64,000 bases of DNA from NCBI GenBank assembly GCA_002751075.1, contig NAOQ01000008.1, positions 184,097 to 248,096 on the forward strand. Reading direction: 5' to 3'. The DNA comes from Ichthyophonus hoferi. Its lineage: Eukaryota; Opisthokonta; Ichthyosporea; Ichthyophonida; Ichthyophonidae. A model generated the notes under the pieces. The model was not told where the DNA came from, ran no database searches, and worked only from the letters and a program-made list of their open reading frames with translations. Shown here one piece after another: positions 23,701 through 37,964 of the stretch (within the stretch, counting starts at the first letter, position 1; each line of letters opens with the position of its first letter). The position numbers and the translations under genes were made by a program.

Positions 23701-26462
23701 ATTGGTGTGTTGCGCATTGCTGTGACATAGGTGTGATATTGCTTGAAGACCCCGAAAGATCTGGTTCCCTTGTTAGTAGATGTACTTGGATGTGATGTGA
23801 GTACTCATCTATAAAGGCTACTGCATACTTGAAACCTGAGTATGACATGACCCACACAAAGGTTTAACCAGGTTTAAATGTACTCTTTGTAGTACTCTGG
23901 TTGCTTGGTCTGTTCTCTCTGGGAATAGGGTCCTCTTGATTTTGGACTTTTAGCATGTTCCACATTTCTTGTTCTTTTTCTTTGACTCTGTGTTGCTTGT
24001 TATTGCTAAAGCAAGAGACATGTTGGCTAGACTAGGATGCATAAGCTTAAAATGAAGAATCTCATGTGCAACCAATCCCATGTAAGGTTTTGTCTTGTTT
24101 GATTTAGTGGGAGTCTACCTTTCAACCATCAAGCTGATCTTCAGTTGGTGAGTACCATTTAATCTCTTTCTATCAATAATTTTCTCAATGATCCCTTCAG
24201 GGGTCATTGAAGCATTCAATTTGTAAACAATGCCGTCCTTCTTATTGCCTCGTATTTCAATTACACTCTCTCTGTATATTGTAATTATGTCATTCTGAAC
24301 ATAGTTGAGATTTTTTTCCCATTCAAAGCTGGGATTGAAAATAGGCTTACCATAAGATCTGGTACTAACAAAGCGTTTTTCAACTGGATGTAATTTACCT
24401 TATTTCCTACCTTCATAGCTAACCATATACTTCCCGTACCTAAACCCGTACTGGTTTGTCTATATTTGCGATCATAAATGACTTTCCCAAGGTAAATGTG
24501 CAGAAGCTTTTTTTTTCTGAAATAAAGATACTGTGAAGCACCACTGTCTAACACAAAACTTTTATTTGACTTCCCATTCTTCAAATTCCATCCAGTAACG
24601 TAGCCTGTAACCACATATAATATACTGTCTCCCTCAATGTGCACCATTTTATATTTTTAACTTTCTTTAGTGAAGTGTTGGGAGTTACCAGGCTCTCTTT
24701 TTTCAAAGTGGTGAGTGTCATTATAAGCTCTGAGGAGTCCTCTCTCTCTATTAAAGCTTGAAAATTTCTTTGCTCAGCCTTGTTTAGAATATGTGTCCAA
24801 ACAAGGCCCAGCAGTCTCTTCATGATGGTACACGCTCTCGTTGGATGATCCGTCTTGAAAATTTCACACATCTCCAACACGCTCTAAGATTTTTCTACCA
24901 TATGTTGGTGGCCCCCTTTACCGAAGTACGTAACGTTGAAATTGTGGTGGTGTCCTTCCCTCAAGGGCCTATCTTGAGGCTCTGTTTTTCTTGACTATTT
25001 CAATTTTGCATGGGTGGCCATATCCTCTATGAATTCTTTTAAGATACCACAGCTCTTGGTTACTTGATGGAAGGCTCTTACTTGACTGACATACTAAGAG
25101 GACTGTAAATCATGTATTTTGTTTTTAGTATCACTGGTTCTTTCTGCTCCATGGGGTTCCTTGTAACCATTTTCTTGTGGCTACTATCCATACAACATCC
25201 TCATTGCTGCATTTGTTTTTGGACTGAGCTTAATGTCCATGTACTCTAGTAAGTAAGCCAGCTATTAAACACAATCTTTTCCATTGAATTAATTTTGCAT
25301 CTCTTTTCAGGTGCAGTATGCAAATTGGTCGGTGACCCATCCTGCTAACAGCTGTTAATCTGATGGAATGGATGAGTACAGGTAATATCTTGCAGCAGCT
25401 TCTTTTGGAGACATTCTAAATGGGGAAAGTAATTATTGAGGGGTGGTTTCCTCCTTTATAGCTTTAATGCACATAGAAACTTGCATCTTAGTCCTGATGC
25501 TCTCCACCTACTTGTCAAAGCTTATGTCATCTTACTGTTCATAAAGAGCCCCGCTTCAGAGATAAGGAGCAGGTGCCTATCCTCTGAGGAGCTTCTTCCT
25601 TCTTCCGACTGGCCCTTCCAGTTCATTGCACAAGCAATCGTTATAGCAATTCAGACGTAAACACTGGCTGACTTCTAGGGAACTGCTGCTGTGGTTCCTG
25701 GGTAGAACCATAGCCTCCCAAACTATTCTTCTGATGCCTCTGTGATATGGTACTATATGTGGGTGATTTGGAAAATGAGTTTGATCCATCAGTGGAAGTG
25801 CTTTGAAGTTTCCGAGTTTTAGTAACCCTGTCAGAATCTAGTGAACTCACAGATTTGCTATCACTATTGCTATCTACTGTTATAGACTGTCTGTTTATGT
25901 TATCATCAGAACTATTGCCAAGTCCCTCTAAAGGATTTCTGCAAATTTCTTCCTCGCTGTCAGAGAAGAATTTAATCCTTAATTTCTTCTTACCAGCCAC
26001 AAAACCAATTTTATTTGTAGTAGAGATAGCCGTCTTTCTTTTAATCCTAATAACGTTTGGTGTGAGTGTCTGTCTCCTTGAAACTACTATAACTAATTTC
26101 TACTAATGACACAAAGAAACTAAGTCTATGACATGGGACATTTATTGTAATAACACATATAACAGAATGGATCCACACTAAGTCCATATATCCTGGTTGT
26201 ACAGTTGTTGGCCCAAGTCAATACCAGTTGACCTTGTGATAAACAAAAGAGATACATATACCTTTGTTAAGGGGTTCTCCCAAATTGTGTTATTAACAAC
26301 ATAATTTCCAATGATTATTTATGGAATTATTTTGTTGCCACGTATATTGTTTACATCATGTATCATTACGTGTATTTTAAACCAATGGCTAACACAGTCT
26401 AATAACCCACAGTGATTTTTCAAATTGAGCATCATAAATTATTCAACCTAATACTTGTGGGA
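20709..26462 (-). mobile_element. Ty1/copia element with two LTRs, fossil
   Basis: Direct repeats at about 20709-21264 and 26107-26462 serve as LTRs. The inner edge of the left one is preceded (minus strand) by a GTGGGGA purine tract, as in copia elements. Between them, on the minus strand and in the usual copia order, are gag (frame from 26000), protease with DSGAS near 24540, integrase with EQNGLSERMNQTL near 23570, reverse transcriptase with QLDIVGAYFN and YKLRRSLYGLNQ (22530-22380), and RNase H with a SKSITG...NNSPVSW-like segment (21800-21600). The LTRs differ and the right one is shorter. The element is broken in many places and of moderate to old age. Confidence 0.8.
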
Positions 26463-28059
26463 GTTGAAAGACTGACAAAATGGGGCTTTCAAACATTGGA
26501 TTACACCATTTTTACTACTTACAAAAAAGATAACCTTTATAGCAGGCCATATGGGGGTGCACGCAAGACAAACGGGGACAGGCTTAACAATGACAATTTT
26601 TACCAACCTAATGAAAAGCCTAATAGCAATAGGCTTTCCAAAGTACAAAACAAATATTTAATGTGATTGCCACCCTGGGAAATGCATTAACCATAATACG
26701 GTGGATTACAAGCAAAACTAAAGTGGCACAAATTATGGAAAACGCCAGGAAAATTTACAGTAAGCCAAACAAGAAGAACAGAACAGCACGGAAATTCTAA
26801 ATCTCAACAGTCAATCCGCCATCAATCCCACCATCTCACTCGCACATGCAGGTTCGACCCACACAACATTGAACTTTCCCAAGGGAAGCTTTATGCTCGA
26901 CTTGGGTACCAGCATGCACGTCTGCTCAACGTTGGCAGCGTTTACAGAAAACACTCTAGTAAACATTTTAATCACCATGGCTGATGGTAACCAGAACATA
27001 GTAACACTGACGGGAACGTTAATGTTAAGGTCGCATCTCACCATCCAGATGATGGCGTTAAAACCAGTGCTATATATGCAGTCAGCTACGAGATGCCGTC
27101 ACCACTTTCTCAGCCAATCAAGCAATAGTTGCACTGAACGACCACACCATTCTTATTGGCCGACCCTACAGGAACGATCTCTACCTTCTCACCGCCGACA
27201 TGGTACTTCCTTACACCCCTTCATGTAGCCCGATCCTAGTAGCAGAACCAGACATCCATACCGCTAAGACCACATGCTTCGCCACATGGGTAAATAATGA
27301 CACTGCCTGCATCGCATCAGCCGCAAATGTAGTAACACATGCATTGTGGCACAGTCGCGTCATGCATCCATCAGACGCACGTCTTTGGCCCCATTTTGTA
27401 TAATAAGTGAGTTTTCAAAGATTGATATGATATGTTCACAATTTGTTAAATAAACGTTACCAAATTTAGTTCAAAAACTTCATATAACATAACTAATAAT
27501 GTATCTATATATATGATATTTACCAGCGATGAAATATTATTTGTATTTGGTCACAACTAATAAGTTCCTAGTAGTGATTTTATTGTATATTAAGGGCGGC
27601 ATCATAATGAACAGTATACCTTTTAAATATAATTTGGGCTGAACTGTAGATAGTGTGGGATAGTGGGCAAGATATTAGGTAGGATTGTAGACAGGCTCTT
27701 CTGTATTTCAAGACATTGGCCCACTAAGGAAATCCGCGGACAACTTCTGTTGGATTGCGACGTCTATCGAAGATTGAACGCACTATATAACTGTGTTTTG
27801 CATGACCCAAAAATTAATGCTCCCAAATGGTTCCGTACGTTCAAAGCGGCAGCAGAATCATTACACGCTCCTCTTAGAAGTACCCACCTTTTTTCTGAAC
27901 AAGGACTCGAATATTTTGACAGGGAATTCCAAAAGTGTCTGCGTGAGGAGGGCATTACCTATTTAACTACCTTGCCGTATGTCCCCTGTAGCAACGGTAT
28001 CAGTAAGCAAATGAACCGTCAACTACTACAAATGTTATGGACATCCTTAACTCAGGCCA

Positions 28060-28262
28060 ACATATAGCACATTGCTTAGGCATCCTGCCTATGATAAGTC
28101 CTGCTGACTTGTTTAGCAATTTAATAATGAAAATGTGCCTTAGCATATCTGTGCTCCGTGTATACAAAGGGACACGTAAAAAAAAAAAATTTGTTACATT
28201 CTTTCCTTCTAAAAAAATATAGGTCTCAGGAACGCACCTGTCTCTACTTATTATTTCCAACA
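28060..28262 (+). mobile_element. LTR family A fragment (copy 3)
   Basis: The 3' half of the LTR: GCATCCTGCCTA..ATAAGTC, TGCTCCGTGTATACAAAGGGACACG and the terminal TTATTTCCAACA match 945-1136. It sits inside the copia fossil at 26463-30450. Confidence 0.7.
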
Positions 28263-28542
28263 TTAAGTAATATATATATGTATATATATATGCCTACTTA
28301 CCCACTACAAACTATACTGTGCTTCGTTTGAGCTCATTTACCCTACTTAATACAATAAAAAGATTTATAGGCGCTCGGTTTCTTTTTGAGTTTTATAATA
28401 GTATGACTATCAGGCTTTTTATTAAAGAACAATTTATCTTCATAAAAATATATATAAGATTCTGTGGAGGTTCTAATGATTTGTTCATGGGTTTTTGGAA
28501 TCTTTAGTTGATTTTTGCAAGCGACCATTATATTTCACTGTG

Positions 28543-28722
28543 CATTATTATTGGCTAATCCAACCACGATAAGTCACAGGGACCCACTAGAATTGTCCGA
28601 TTTTATCAAAATCTTTAAATACTAAGATATCCCCGTTAATTATTATTGGCTAATCCAACCCAACGATAGGTCACAGGGACCCACTAGAACTGTCCAATCT
28701 TACCGAATTATTTAAATATTAT
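28543..28722. repeat. Tandem duplication of an ~85 bp unit with an ATTGG box
   Basis: Two adjacent near-copies each contain ATTATTATTGGCTAATCCAAC, GTCACAGGGACCCACTAGAA and an AT-rich end. The unit carries a CCAAT-type pentamer on the minus strand. Confidence 0.75.
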
Positions 28723-30450
28723 GCTTATTTAGATGGTGCGAGTTAGCTCATTCCGTCATTGAGTAAAAGTGCTCACATACTACATACTGAGCCCCATACA
28801 TAGCCGTATCCAATGCGACCGTGTCAAATGAACTATTATAGCATAAAAACAGGGTACCAGTAGAACAGCTCGACGACATTGCCATTAAAGAGAATCTCTC
28901 TCCTAGAGGACAACTGGGACTATTTTTAGAATATGATATTCTAAAATTAGGACGGATAGTTGGACTGGACCACTCATTAAATGACCACTAGGCGCATCAT
29001 CATCGTTTTTGAAAAACAGTTTCCCTAAGGCAAAGCAGCAATTTATATCTGTACCACAAGATCCCTTCTTCACGACGTGGACAGACATTCCTAAGCAAGA
29101 AATGACAGCAAAAGGAGAACCGCTTTCTTATCATCGTCTCTCTATGGGAGAGGTGAGTCCAACAACGCCACTGATTCGCTCACTCCTGCCGACACTTTAC
29201 AGCCTCATTGCCGACATCGTTTTATGTATTTTTATGACTTAAATTTTGGCATATAGCTAATAATAATAATAAAATATAAAATATAACAATAATAAATTTA
29301 TTCCATTTTACTTATATTTTATTACATTTTATTTTATCTAATTTTTCATTATTTAATTAAACAACTTCGCAAAGTTGGGGTATATGCGTATATAGAAATT
29401 GTCTCAAGCAGGCCCCAACAACCTTTTCGAGTTAGTCGGAGCATTCAGCAGATTCCTTTGACGACAGCAGCGACAATGACGTACTATCTTTAAGGTCGGA
29501 ACTCGCGGGAAAACATGCACGAGAGCAATCAAGATACAAATTCTTGACAGAAAGGGAACCACGTATACGTCACTCCATCCCTCAAGATGACGTTCATAGC
29601 AGCCGCAACAGTTTTGGCAATCATTTCACAATTAGAACCGGCGGGAATTTCGGAACTCAAGGAAGTCAAAAATGCCATGCGAGCGTACGGCAAAATGCAA
29701 TGGATCCGGGCGATGTAAACTGAAATTGTCACCCTCAACGAGTATGCCGCTTAGACCCTGGTTAAGCGGCCACCTGTGGGAACTGCTGTCCTGCGTAATA
29801 TATGAGTGTTTCACCAAAAACAAGATGACAGAAAGGCCAAGTAGCCTACATAGCACAAGGGTCCCAGAAAAACAAGAATGCCGATTATCAGGATATTTTG
29901 AGTTCAGTATGCTTATTGGTAACCGCTAGACTCCAGTATATTTACAGCAGCCGCAAATGTTTGTTGAACCAGATAAGCGGAGGCACGGTTGTCAATTGAG
30001 CCGAAACCTCTATGAACTTCACGTCTCTGGACTACTGTGGAACAGAGCACTAGATGCTTTCCTGTGGTCAACATATTTGTACCATTGAGAGACTGATCCT
30101 TGTCTATACAAATCACATGGAAAAATAGTGTTCATGTGCATTTGCATCTAAGTTGACGATATACTTAATTGTTCAAAAAAAGCCCACAATCGAGAGTGGT
30201 TCATCAATGCAATTTTGGCCAAGCGCCCTACCAAGTCCATAAGATTCCCCAGCTCATTCCTTGGCTGCCCGATCAGCAGGAGTCCAGAAATATGCATTCT
30301 CCTATCTCAACGGGGATACATCATGGAATTAGTCAAGAGCTATAAACAACGCAATGGATGCTCAACACAAACAAGCCATAAGCCTTGTGTTGGAGTATAT
30401 TAGCTACGAGCGGCAAGCTGGATACTCCATGATGTCTTTTACGTAAAATA

Positions 30451-32784
30451 CGTAGCGTTATTACGCTATTAGCTTTGCTTTTTGTTACTTATAAATTTGT
30501 TATGAATCTCGCACTGCATAGGATTATTGGTTACTACCATCTAATATTAGGTGATTGTGATACTGATTGGCTCACGGTTATAGATTGGGATCCCACCATA
30601 GATTAACTACATCCAATAATTGTTTATTTTTAAGATAGAAGTAGTGCATACCGTGCACAATATAGTGGGAAAAGTACCTTTATGCATAGAAAAAAGGCAC
30701 AAAGATCTAAATCCAGAACTATTGTTGGACCAGAGTGAGCCTCTTGGCAGGTCAAAAGATGCGAGAAACTATATAAACACCGACACAACCGAAAAAATTA
30801 TAGACTAGGATACCTGTGATGTTAATAATAAATGCGCGTACAGAAAATGTGTGAATATTTTTCTACAATTTTCCACATCTAACAGAAGCCATCAATCCCA
30901 GTCCGTATATAATCAGCGTAAGTAAATAGAAAGAAAACCTAAATAAAGTTATGAACAGAAAGGATAAAAATGATACCAAAATATGTCGTTGGATTTGGAC
31001 ACAGACTCACTAGGCCCCATTTTGTCTAACACCTTGCAACTTAATTATATATGCATTTCACAGTGAGCGCCTCATCTGGATCAGTAAATCCAGCAGGCCA
31101 GGCATAGCCCTTAGTGTGACTTTTCTCACCAGGTACTCTGTCAAGCCCAACATAAAGCACTTAACGGTCCTTCCTTTTTCTTTTGTTACTAACGTTTATA
31201 ATCCAATGGGAAAGTGTTACCAAATCGTAAGTCGGAATTAATGTGGTTATAATTGCATTGCCGATAGGAACAGGAGGCTATGTTAGTCATAATGGGTCTC
31301 AATACTAATTTTAACACCTAGGCAGATAAAATAGGATAGAAATGTATAAGAAAATTTTATTAGGGACGATATAACAGTTTTCAATATTAAAGATTTATTG
31401 AATCCTTTTAATTACTACTCCACTTCCCCCTCTCAAAAAAAAAAAAAAAAAACTGCGCAACTGGCAATGTATTACTTAATCAATGGATCGCACCTGAATG
31501 TCAACGATACGGCCAAAGGTATGTTATTATATGTACTATATTCATGGTGCTTGTAGTTTAGAGAATAGTCAGAAGATAAATAAGTGGACTTTTGGGGATT
31601 AGAAATTTAAGAAAAATAACAAAAAATGAATAGAAAATAACCATTATTTTATTTACCTATTATGGTCATTGTGTTAGGATCATGTAGTGATTTAACTGGT
31701 GAGCCATATAGGGAAACACTAATACAGCTAAACTTTTCGAAATAAAATCGGTCGCAAGTCTTGGTGATCTTTCTAAAAAATGACTTTCCAATTATGACAA
31801 TGCATAATCTTCCCAGGCCACTTACTAAAGGAATTTCAAAGAGTTGAAGCTAATGTTTTTATTGGTCAAATGCTACCTAATTCCTCATTGGCGTAAATTT
31901 ATTAAATTCCAGTAACCGGCATTAAAGAATAATTTCTCATCTAATTTAAAATGTCCTATTAGAACAACTAATTGATATGAGCGAGCATTTGTAGATCTAT
32001 TTCTTACGTGTTTGGTTGCGGTTTATCACGTTTTACCTTCGATATCTGACAACATAAAGATAATCTGTACGCATCGTTTTTGCAATAGGAATCTGTATGC
32101 ATTATGTAACATGACTTTAGGATTATACTGTAATGATATTTCTAATTTGGCAAATGTTGTGCAGGGTAACACAACCCATAATAATATTTGATCGTTAAAA
32201 TAGAGAATAGTAAGTAATGATAGGAGCCATTCTTAAGCCCTATATGGAGATGGAATTTAAAAATTAAAGAATGTGCTAACGTGTTCCCTTGCGTACACTA
32301 AATGGATTACAGATATGCTAAGCCATTATCATGGTTAAGCAGATTGACAAAAAAAGATGATGACGCGTGTTTAATGCTTACGTTTGCATTTGCTCTGGCC
32401 TTTGGTCTGTAGGATCTGCTAGTATCTGACGATTGGCAGCCGTGATTACATGCTGCCCAATTGCTAAGCTGGAAATGTTGATAATTCAAATGTAGATTTG
32501 AAGACGGTGTGTGTATGTATGAAAATTTATTCTTCGCATGTAACGATCAGTGGATAAATGTAAAATTGGGACGAAGTGTTTTCAGCATTCGATGTTTGAT
32601 TTTATAGAATTACAAGGCTTTGTGCTCAGGAAAAAACCACTTAAGTAGTCTCTGATATCATCTTAAAAACAAATAGAGATAGGAACGTGCCTGCGATCTA
32701 TATTGGTTTAGGAGAGTGAGTGCAAACCGAATCAAGGGGCGCTTTTACTTAAAATTATTTTTCCGGGGGATCCAGTTTACTCAT
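30451..32784. other. Intergenic, no gene seen
   Basis: AT-rich sequence without coding signal that I can support. Short open frames (for example 30620-30808) lack family motifs or splice-consistent partners. A poly-A run occurs at about 31437-31451. Confidence 0.5.
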
Positions 32785-32935
32785 TGGCTGGCTAGGTATC
32801 CTGCCTATTAATAAAACGTTATTTTAATATATCTGCCTTCGATGTAGGGACATTTCAAAACCCTTCTTAATTGGATACTTCCTCTCCTTTTAAAAGCATA
32901 AATTACAGGATCGCTCTGTTTTTGCATTTCCAGTT
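32785..32935 (+). mobile_element. LTR family A remnant (copy 4)
   Basis: Degenerate match to the 3' half of the family A LTR: TAGGTATCCTGCCTA, ATATCTGC, CTTCTTAATTGGATACTTCCTCTCC and ATTACAGGA. Very diverged, so presumably oldest of the four. Confidence 0.5.
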
Positions 32936-35900
32936 CTTAATTAAAAATAATAACTAATTATAAATTCAAGTCTGTCTGCATGCTGCAACGGTGCTAAACT
33001 AAATATATTTCAAAGAGCCGCCAATAGAGTTATTTTCATTGGTAGATTCAGAGTGAATTCCCGCGCGTAATTAGACACGATCGTATTTGAGATTGCGATA
33101 TGCTATTTTTAGCGATCGCAGCAGTTCAATGTCAGGCTTTAATCTGACTATATAAATCCTAACATAACATCCTTTCCAACTTCAAATATTTTGTGGCCAC
33201 CACTGAAACCTTACAGGCAATATATAGGATCACCACCTTGCTTAATAATTATGAGTACCTCTCTTCCTTCTCACAAAAACAGGTAATATTCCACCATGCT
33301 TCCCTTAACCTGGAGTGCTCAGAGCAACGACGTACGTCTAGGCATAAAGTGGTAATTGGTCACCTCAATAAAAACATATCTTTTGTTGTCTTAATTTATT
33401 GTTTATGCGAGTAACTCTCTTTTTGAGGGTGGTTTATTCTATTTTTGCAGAAATGGGATGTAATCCAATCTCCCACCGTGCCCTTATCCTAGGAGTGCTC
33501 AGAGCAATGACGTCTAAGCGCTTAAATTGTCAATTGCTCACCTTGTTCTTAATCCGGGGCGCGCGGTGTACCGTACCTCTCTTCTTTCCTACCGTCTAAA
33601 CGTAATTAAATTTGTTAGCTGCACACCATTTCTCTCACTGATTAGAGGTGTGTACCCCTTATACGATGCTCAGTGAAATGGCATGTTTGCCTCCCATTGC
33701 AGTACAAGTTCAGGAATCAAATCATGTCCGTGGTCCAATTCTGGGACTTTGCTCTTCAGGTAACCTTTTTCACAAGCAACATCATTAACAAAGGTTTTTA
33801 CCGGTGATTAGTTAGTTACACTCTTTGGACCAATGGTAGACTCTCAGTAGAATACCCTTGCATATTGCCATAATATTTATCCTTACGTGTCATCAAATCA
33901 AAGGAGAGATTTTTACCTTAATATTTTTTGGCTATGCTGAAGATCAACACGACTGTATCATTTTTTACTGAAAAACACAGTTTTTCTGTTTATTACAATG
34001 TTTTCTTTCTTAAAAGGCTCCCGTCCTTTTCTTTTCACAACAATGATACAGTTTCGGAATTATTCACCTATATCTATTGGTATGGGTGTTTTCCATGTGA
34101 TCATAAACCAATCAGAACTTTACGTGTACGCCTTTTACATATATAATAAGTTCTTAAAACGTTAGTAAAGGTACTGTTATTATTCTTCTTTTCGTCGTCA
34201 ATATTTGTTAAAATTCTTTCCCAAAATTTATTTAACTTGTTTTAATATTTTGTCTTTTGATTCTCAATTGGTACTTCTATTTATAATACAAATTAATTAG
34301 TGGGCCTAATTAGCTTCAAAATAATATAAAATTCAAAAAATCAATCCAAATATTATTATCTTTTAAATTAAATCAAAATTACGATAATAATGCCGATTGG
34401 GGTCACACATTCTAACCTCTATTTCTACTCAATATATTTCATGAATACTAAGTATACCAAAATATATTAAACTTTAAAAAGTTTTAAGCATTTTTTTGAG
34501 TTACTTGCATGTTTTTTTTTAAAAATCTCATGCGTCCCATTTTATAGCATAGTACACTATTATTATTATTATTATTATTATCTTCCTTTATTAATTACTC
34601 TATTATCCAATATACACGTAATTATTGAAAATTAAACCAGGAATTTCATTCCTAGATCTTGATATTATCTTGAAGAAAAAAGGTACCATAATATTTAACT
34701 ATACGGGCCGGACTTTGAAATGAAAAGCAAGGGATTTTCCCAAAATATGCAAATACATTTTATTTAATCTTCCAAAGCGTAATATAGTTTGGTACAATTT
34801 GTATTTAGAAAGTATATTTTAAGTGAAATTAACGACAATTGCATGTGTGACCCTCATGACAATGTACGATGGCGATGGCGATGGCGATTTGTAAGATAAT
34901 CCTTGCATAAATCTTGGGGCATTTTGAGGCACAACCTTGCAAGATGGCCATTTAAATAAACAATAACATGTTCCCGACCGGGATCTGGATCATATGATAT
35001 ATTAATCATATCCACTTAGCTAAGTAGTTAAGGTATGCTTGGGTTTAATTTGCGTAGTCAAGTAAATTAGCTGCAACAAAAAGGCATGCAAAAATAGATT
35101 TCCTTTTTCATTTAAGCGCTTGGCTGGCACAAAATTCAAGACCATTGTATTAATGACATTATTGTCAAACGTCATTGTGTAGATTGCGTTATCAACCAAT
35201 ATTACTACTATCCCCTTAAACTATGAGTACATATCCATTTTTTGATATCAGATATCGTTGTTATTTAATCAATATGAAAAATATTACAATTAAACTGCAC
35301 ATATTATCCAACTCATAAAGACATAATAGTGTGGACTAAGAGTAGGCTTTTTCCAGACTACCAATAATTTCCTGTTTTGCTAACGGTATAGAAATGACTG
35401 GCTTTGTTCTAAGATATGGGCCATAATAGGTTATATAATGCTATCTCTTATCGCCTGATCTTACCCTATATATTGGTAAGATAATAGTACCCCTGAGTAA
35501 TGTGCCATCAATCAGCCTGTTAACTCTACGCCTGCATAAATCAATCCGTTGAAGCTATTGGTGCATAGATTTATTCGCCTGTATGATTACAGTTTGCGCT
35601 GTCATGTGATTCGTAAAGCCACTTTCAAAAAGACTCACAATTATCATTAATATAATTAGTTATTATTAAAAATATATAGTTGGCTTTTAATATTATTCAT
35701 AGTGTCTATATTGTTTATTATTTTTTTTATTTTTATTTAGGTACCTATAATATAAAATATCATAATAGTGCATAATATATAATATAATATAAAGTATAAT
35801 ATAATCAACACATTGTTTATGAAACACGACGCATTCCTCTTACAAATTCGATATTGCTCAGAAACATATGAATATTTATTGGTTAACGTAATAGTAAAAT

Positions 35901-36257
35901 CACTAATCAATAGTGCCAGATCATAAATTAATCCAGCCAATTAAAAGCTCTCCTTTAATGTTATTGGTAAACAGCTATTTTTCACAGGATTTTTTGAATT
36001 ATAGCCAATAGAAATTCAGATGTTTGGGAAATTCTAAAATAAACAGAGCTAATTATAAACTGGGAGGTCTTGGACGTCTGTTTATAATTCTCTTGAAGAG
36101 TATCAAACCGTGTTAGAACATCCAAGCATTGGTCACGCTAAAACAAGTGAAGGATACCTTATATACACTTGTATATATATATAAATATATGTATATATAT
36201 ATATATAATATCCGAATACGCTATACATCTAGGGAGATACATAACCTAACTTAGAAA
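32936..36257. other. Intergenic region upstream of gene B, no gene seen
   Basis: Contains a diverged duplication (about 33226-33390 versus 33455-33590, both with GGAGTGCTCAGAGCAA and ACGTCTA), a (TTA)n run near 34558-34580, a GATGGC triplet near 34870-34890 and several ATTGG/CCAAT pentamers near 35880-36010. No exon-like segment was recognised. Confidence 0.5.
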
Positions 36258-37927
36258 ATGCATAACTCAACTACATCATTAAAAAGTAAGGGTTCAGTGA
36301 AATCACATTTCACTGTACACCTTCTTGTACTAGGAGATTTGAAAGTAGGAAAAACCGCAATAGTAACCCGATTTCTGGATGGGATGTTCGATGAAACATA
36401 CGAATCCACTAGTCTTGTCGTACGAACAAAACAATTAACAATAAATGGTATGTATGTAGACTCCTGTATGTCATATTAATTTATGGTTTGGTGGTTGTTG
36501 GTTTTGTTGGATACGGGAAGAAATAGGGTTGCTCCAAGATATAAATTAGTAAATGATGGAGTATCTCTTTAATTATTTGATTTTGAACAAGCTATTATTA
36601 TATATATTATTTATTATTTATAATAATATACGTTATTATTTATTGAAAATCAAACCAGTATCTGTTATGCTATTCTATCTGGCCGCTGTCATAAGGTACT
36701 CGGCGGATTAGAGCTCTAGCTACTTGTTTCTCAATTTTACGTTGTTGATGTACAACATACCTTTGCTTCTTCTTTTGTAATAGGTTTGCTTTTATCTTTG
36801 TGTGTTATTTAAATATTGATCTATAAATACTCATGAGTGCACTGAGTTTCCTTTTACATTATGATGCATATATAAAACAGTTGTATATATGCATATACAT
36901 ACGACAACCTTTTATCATCATCAACCCATAATTTACTCAACTACATATAGAATATTTGGTTAATAGGCGTATATATATTAGTGTTATTATGATTTTTATT
37001 ATTGCTATATAGTCTCACCAATTTCCCAATTTATTAGGCGTTCCCATTGATGTTGAGATCACGGACACGGTGGGCTACCAGGAGTTAATGGCTGCTCACA
37101 GTGGAATGGAGAAACAGCTGTACTTGGAAAATGATGGTATGCATGTGGGAGAAATTATATTATGTAATTTTATATAGTCTAAATTCTAGATACATTTAGA
37201 TAGGAAAGATGTTGATATTACTATATACTCGAAGTAAATCAAGAAATACCTCAACTGAAGCAAATTCAAGTAGTTATAAGAGCTTTAATGTGCTAAATTA
37301 GTGTTTTGATTGTTTGTTTAAGTATAAATTATAACAACGTAATATAACACCCTTACGTCAGGGTATGTTTTAAATTTTAAACCAGATCATATTCCTGTTT
37401 ATTTTTTCTCTTAAAAAACGAATTCTTAAACCAAAACATTTATGGTTGGTTTTATACATACAGGAGTTCTATTGGTGTTTTCAGTATCCAACCGAAAGTC
37501 ATTTGAGCATGCTCACATGGCCAGGCGAAGAATATTGGAGGTTGGTATTTATAGGATATGTGTACAGGTTGATATAGAGATATGTGTGGGCCATATGTGT
37601 TAGTGATATCATGATATCTTTGCATATTGAGACATTGTCAATTATTATTATTACCAGTACTTGTGCTATTATTACTATTAGTATTATTGTTATGTTATAT
37701 CGTATCATACATTATTTTGAATGATTGCATAGTAATTGTCTTGTTTACTATTATTTCTTAACATACATTAATGAAAGAACCCAGAATAAAAGCAAGATAA
37801 GGAGGAAAAAATGAATATGTTTACTTACTTTTTTCTTTTAATAGTTCAAACCAGACTGCAAAATGGTATTAGTAGGAACACAGGCTGATAGCTGGAACAA
37901 GAAACCACGTGAGGTAGGTGTAATTAC

Positions 37928-37964
<37 letters not shown>

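Larger units (their letters stand above)
26463..30450 (+). mobile_element. Ty1/copia fossil, opposite orientation, interrupted by an LTR
   Basis: Plus-strand order: protease-like DLGTSMHVC near 26900, pre-integrase ALWHSRVMHPS near 27345, integrase with SEQGLEYF and PYVPCSNGISKQMN (27895-28015), an SPRGQLGLFLEY-type integrase end near 28890, the reverse transcriptase start near 29640-29850, then ETDPCLY and a VDD box (30085-30165) and FLGCPISRSPE...LSQRGYIMELV (30255-30340). It is split at 28060-28262 by an LTR family A fragment. It abuts the right LTR of the neighbouring minus-strand element. Broken, many breaks, old. Confidence 0.75.
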
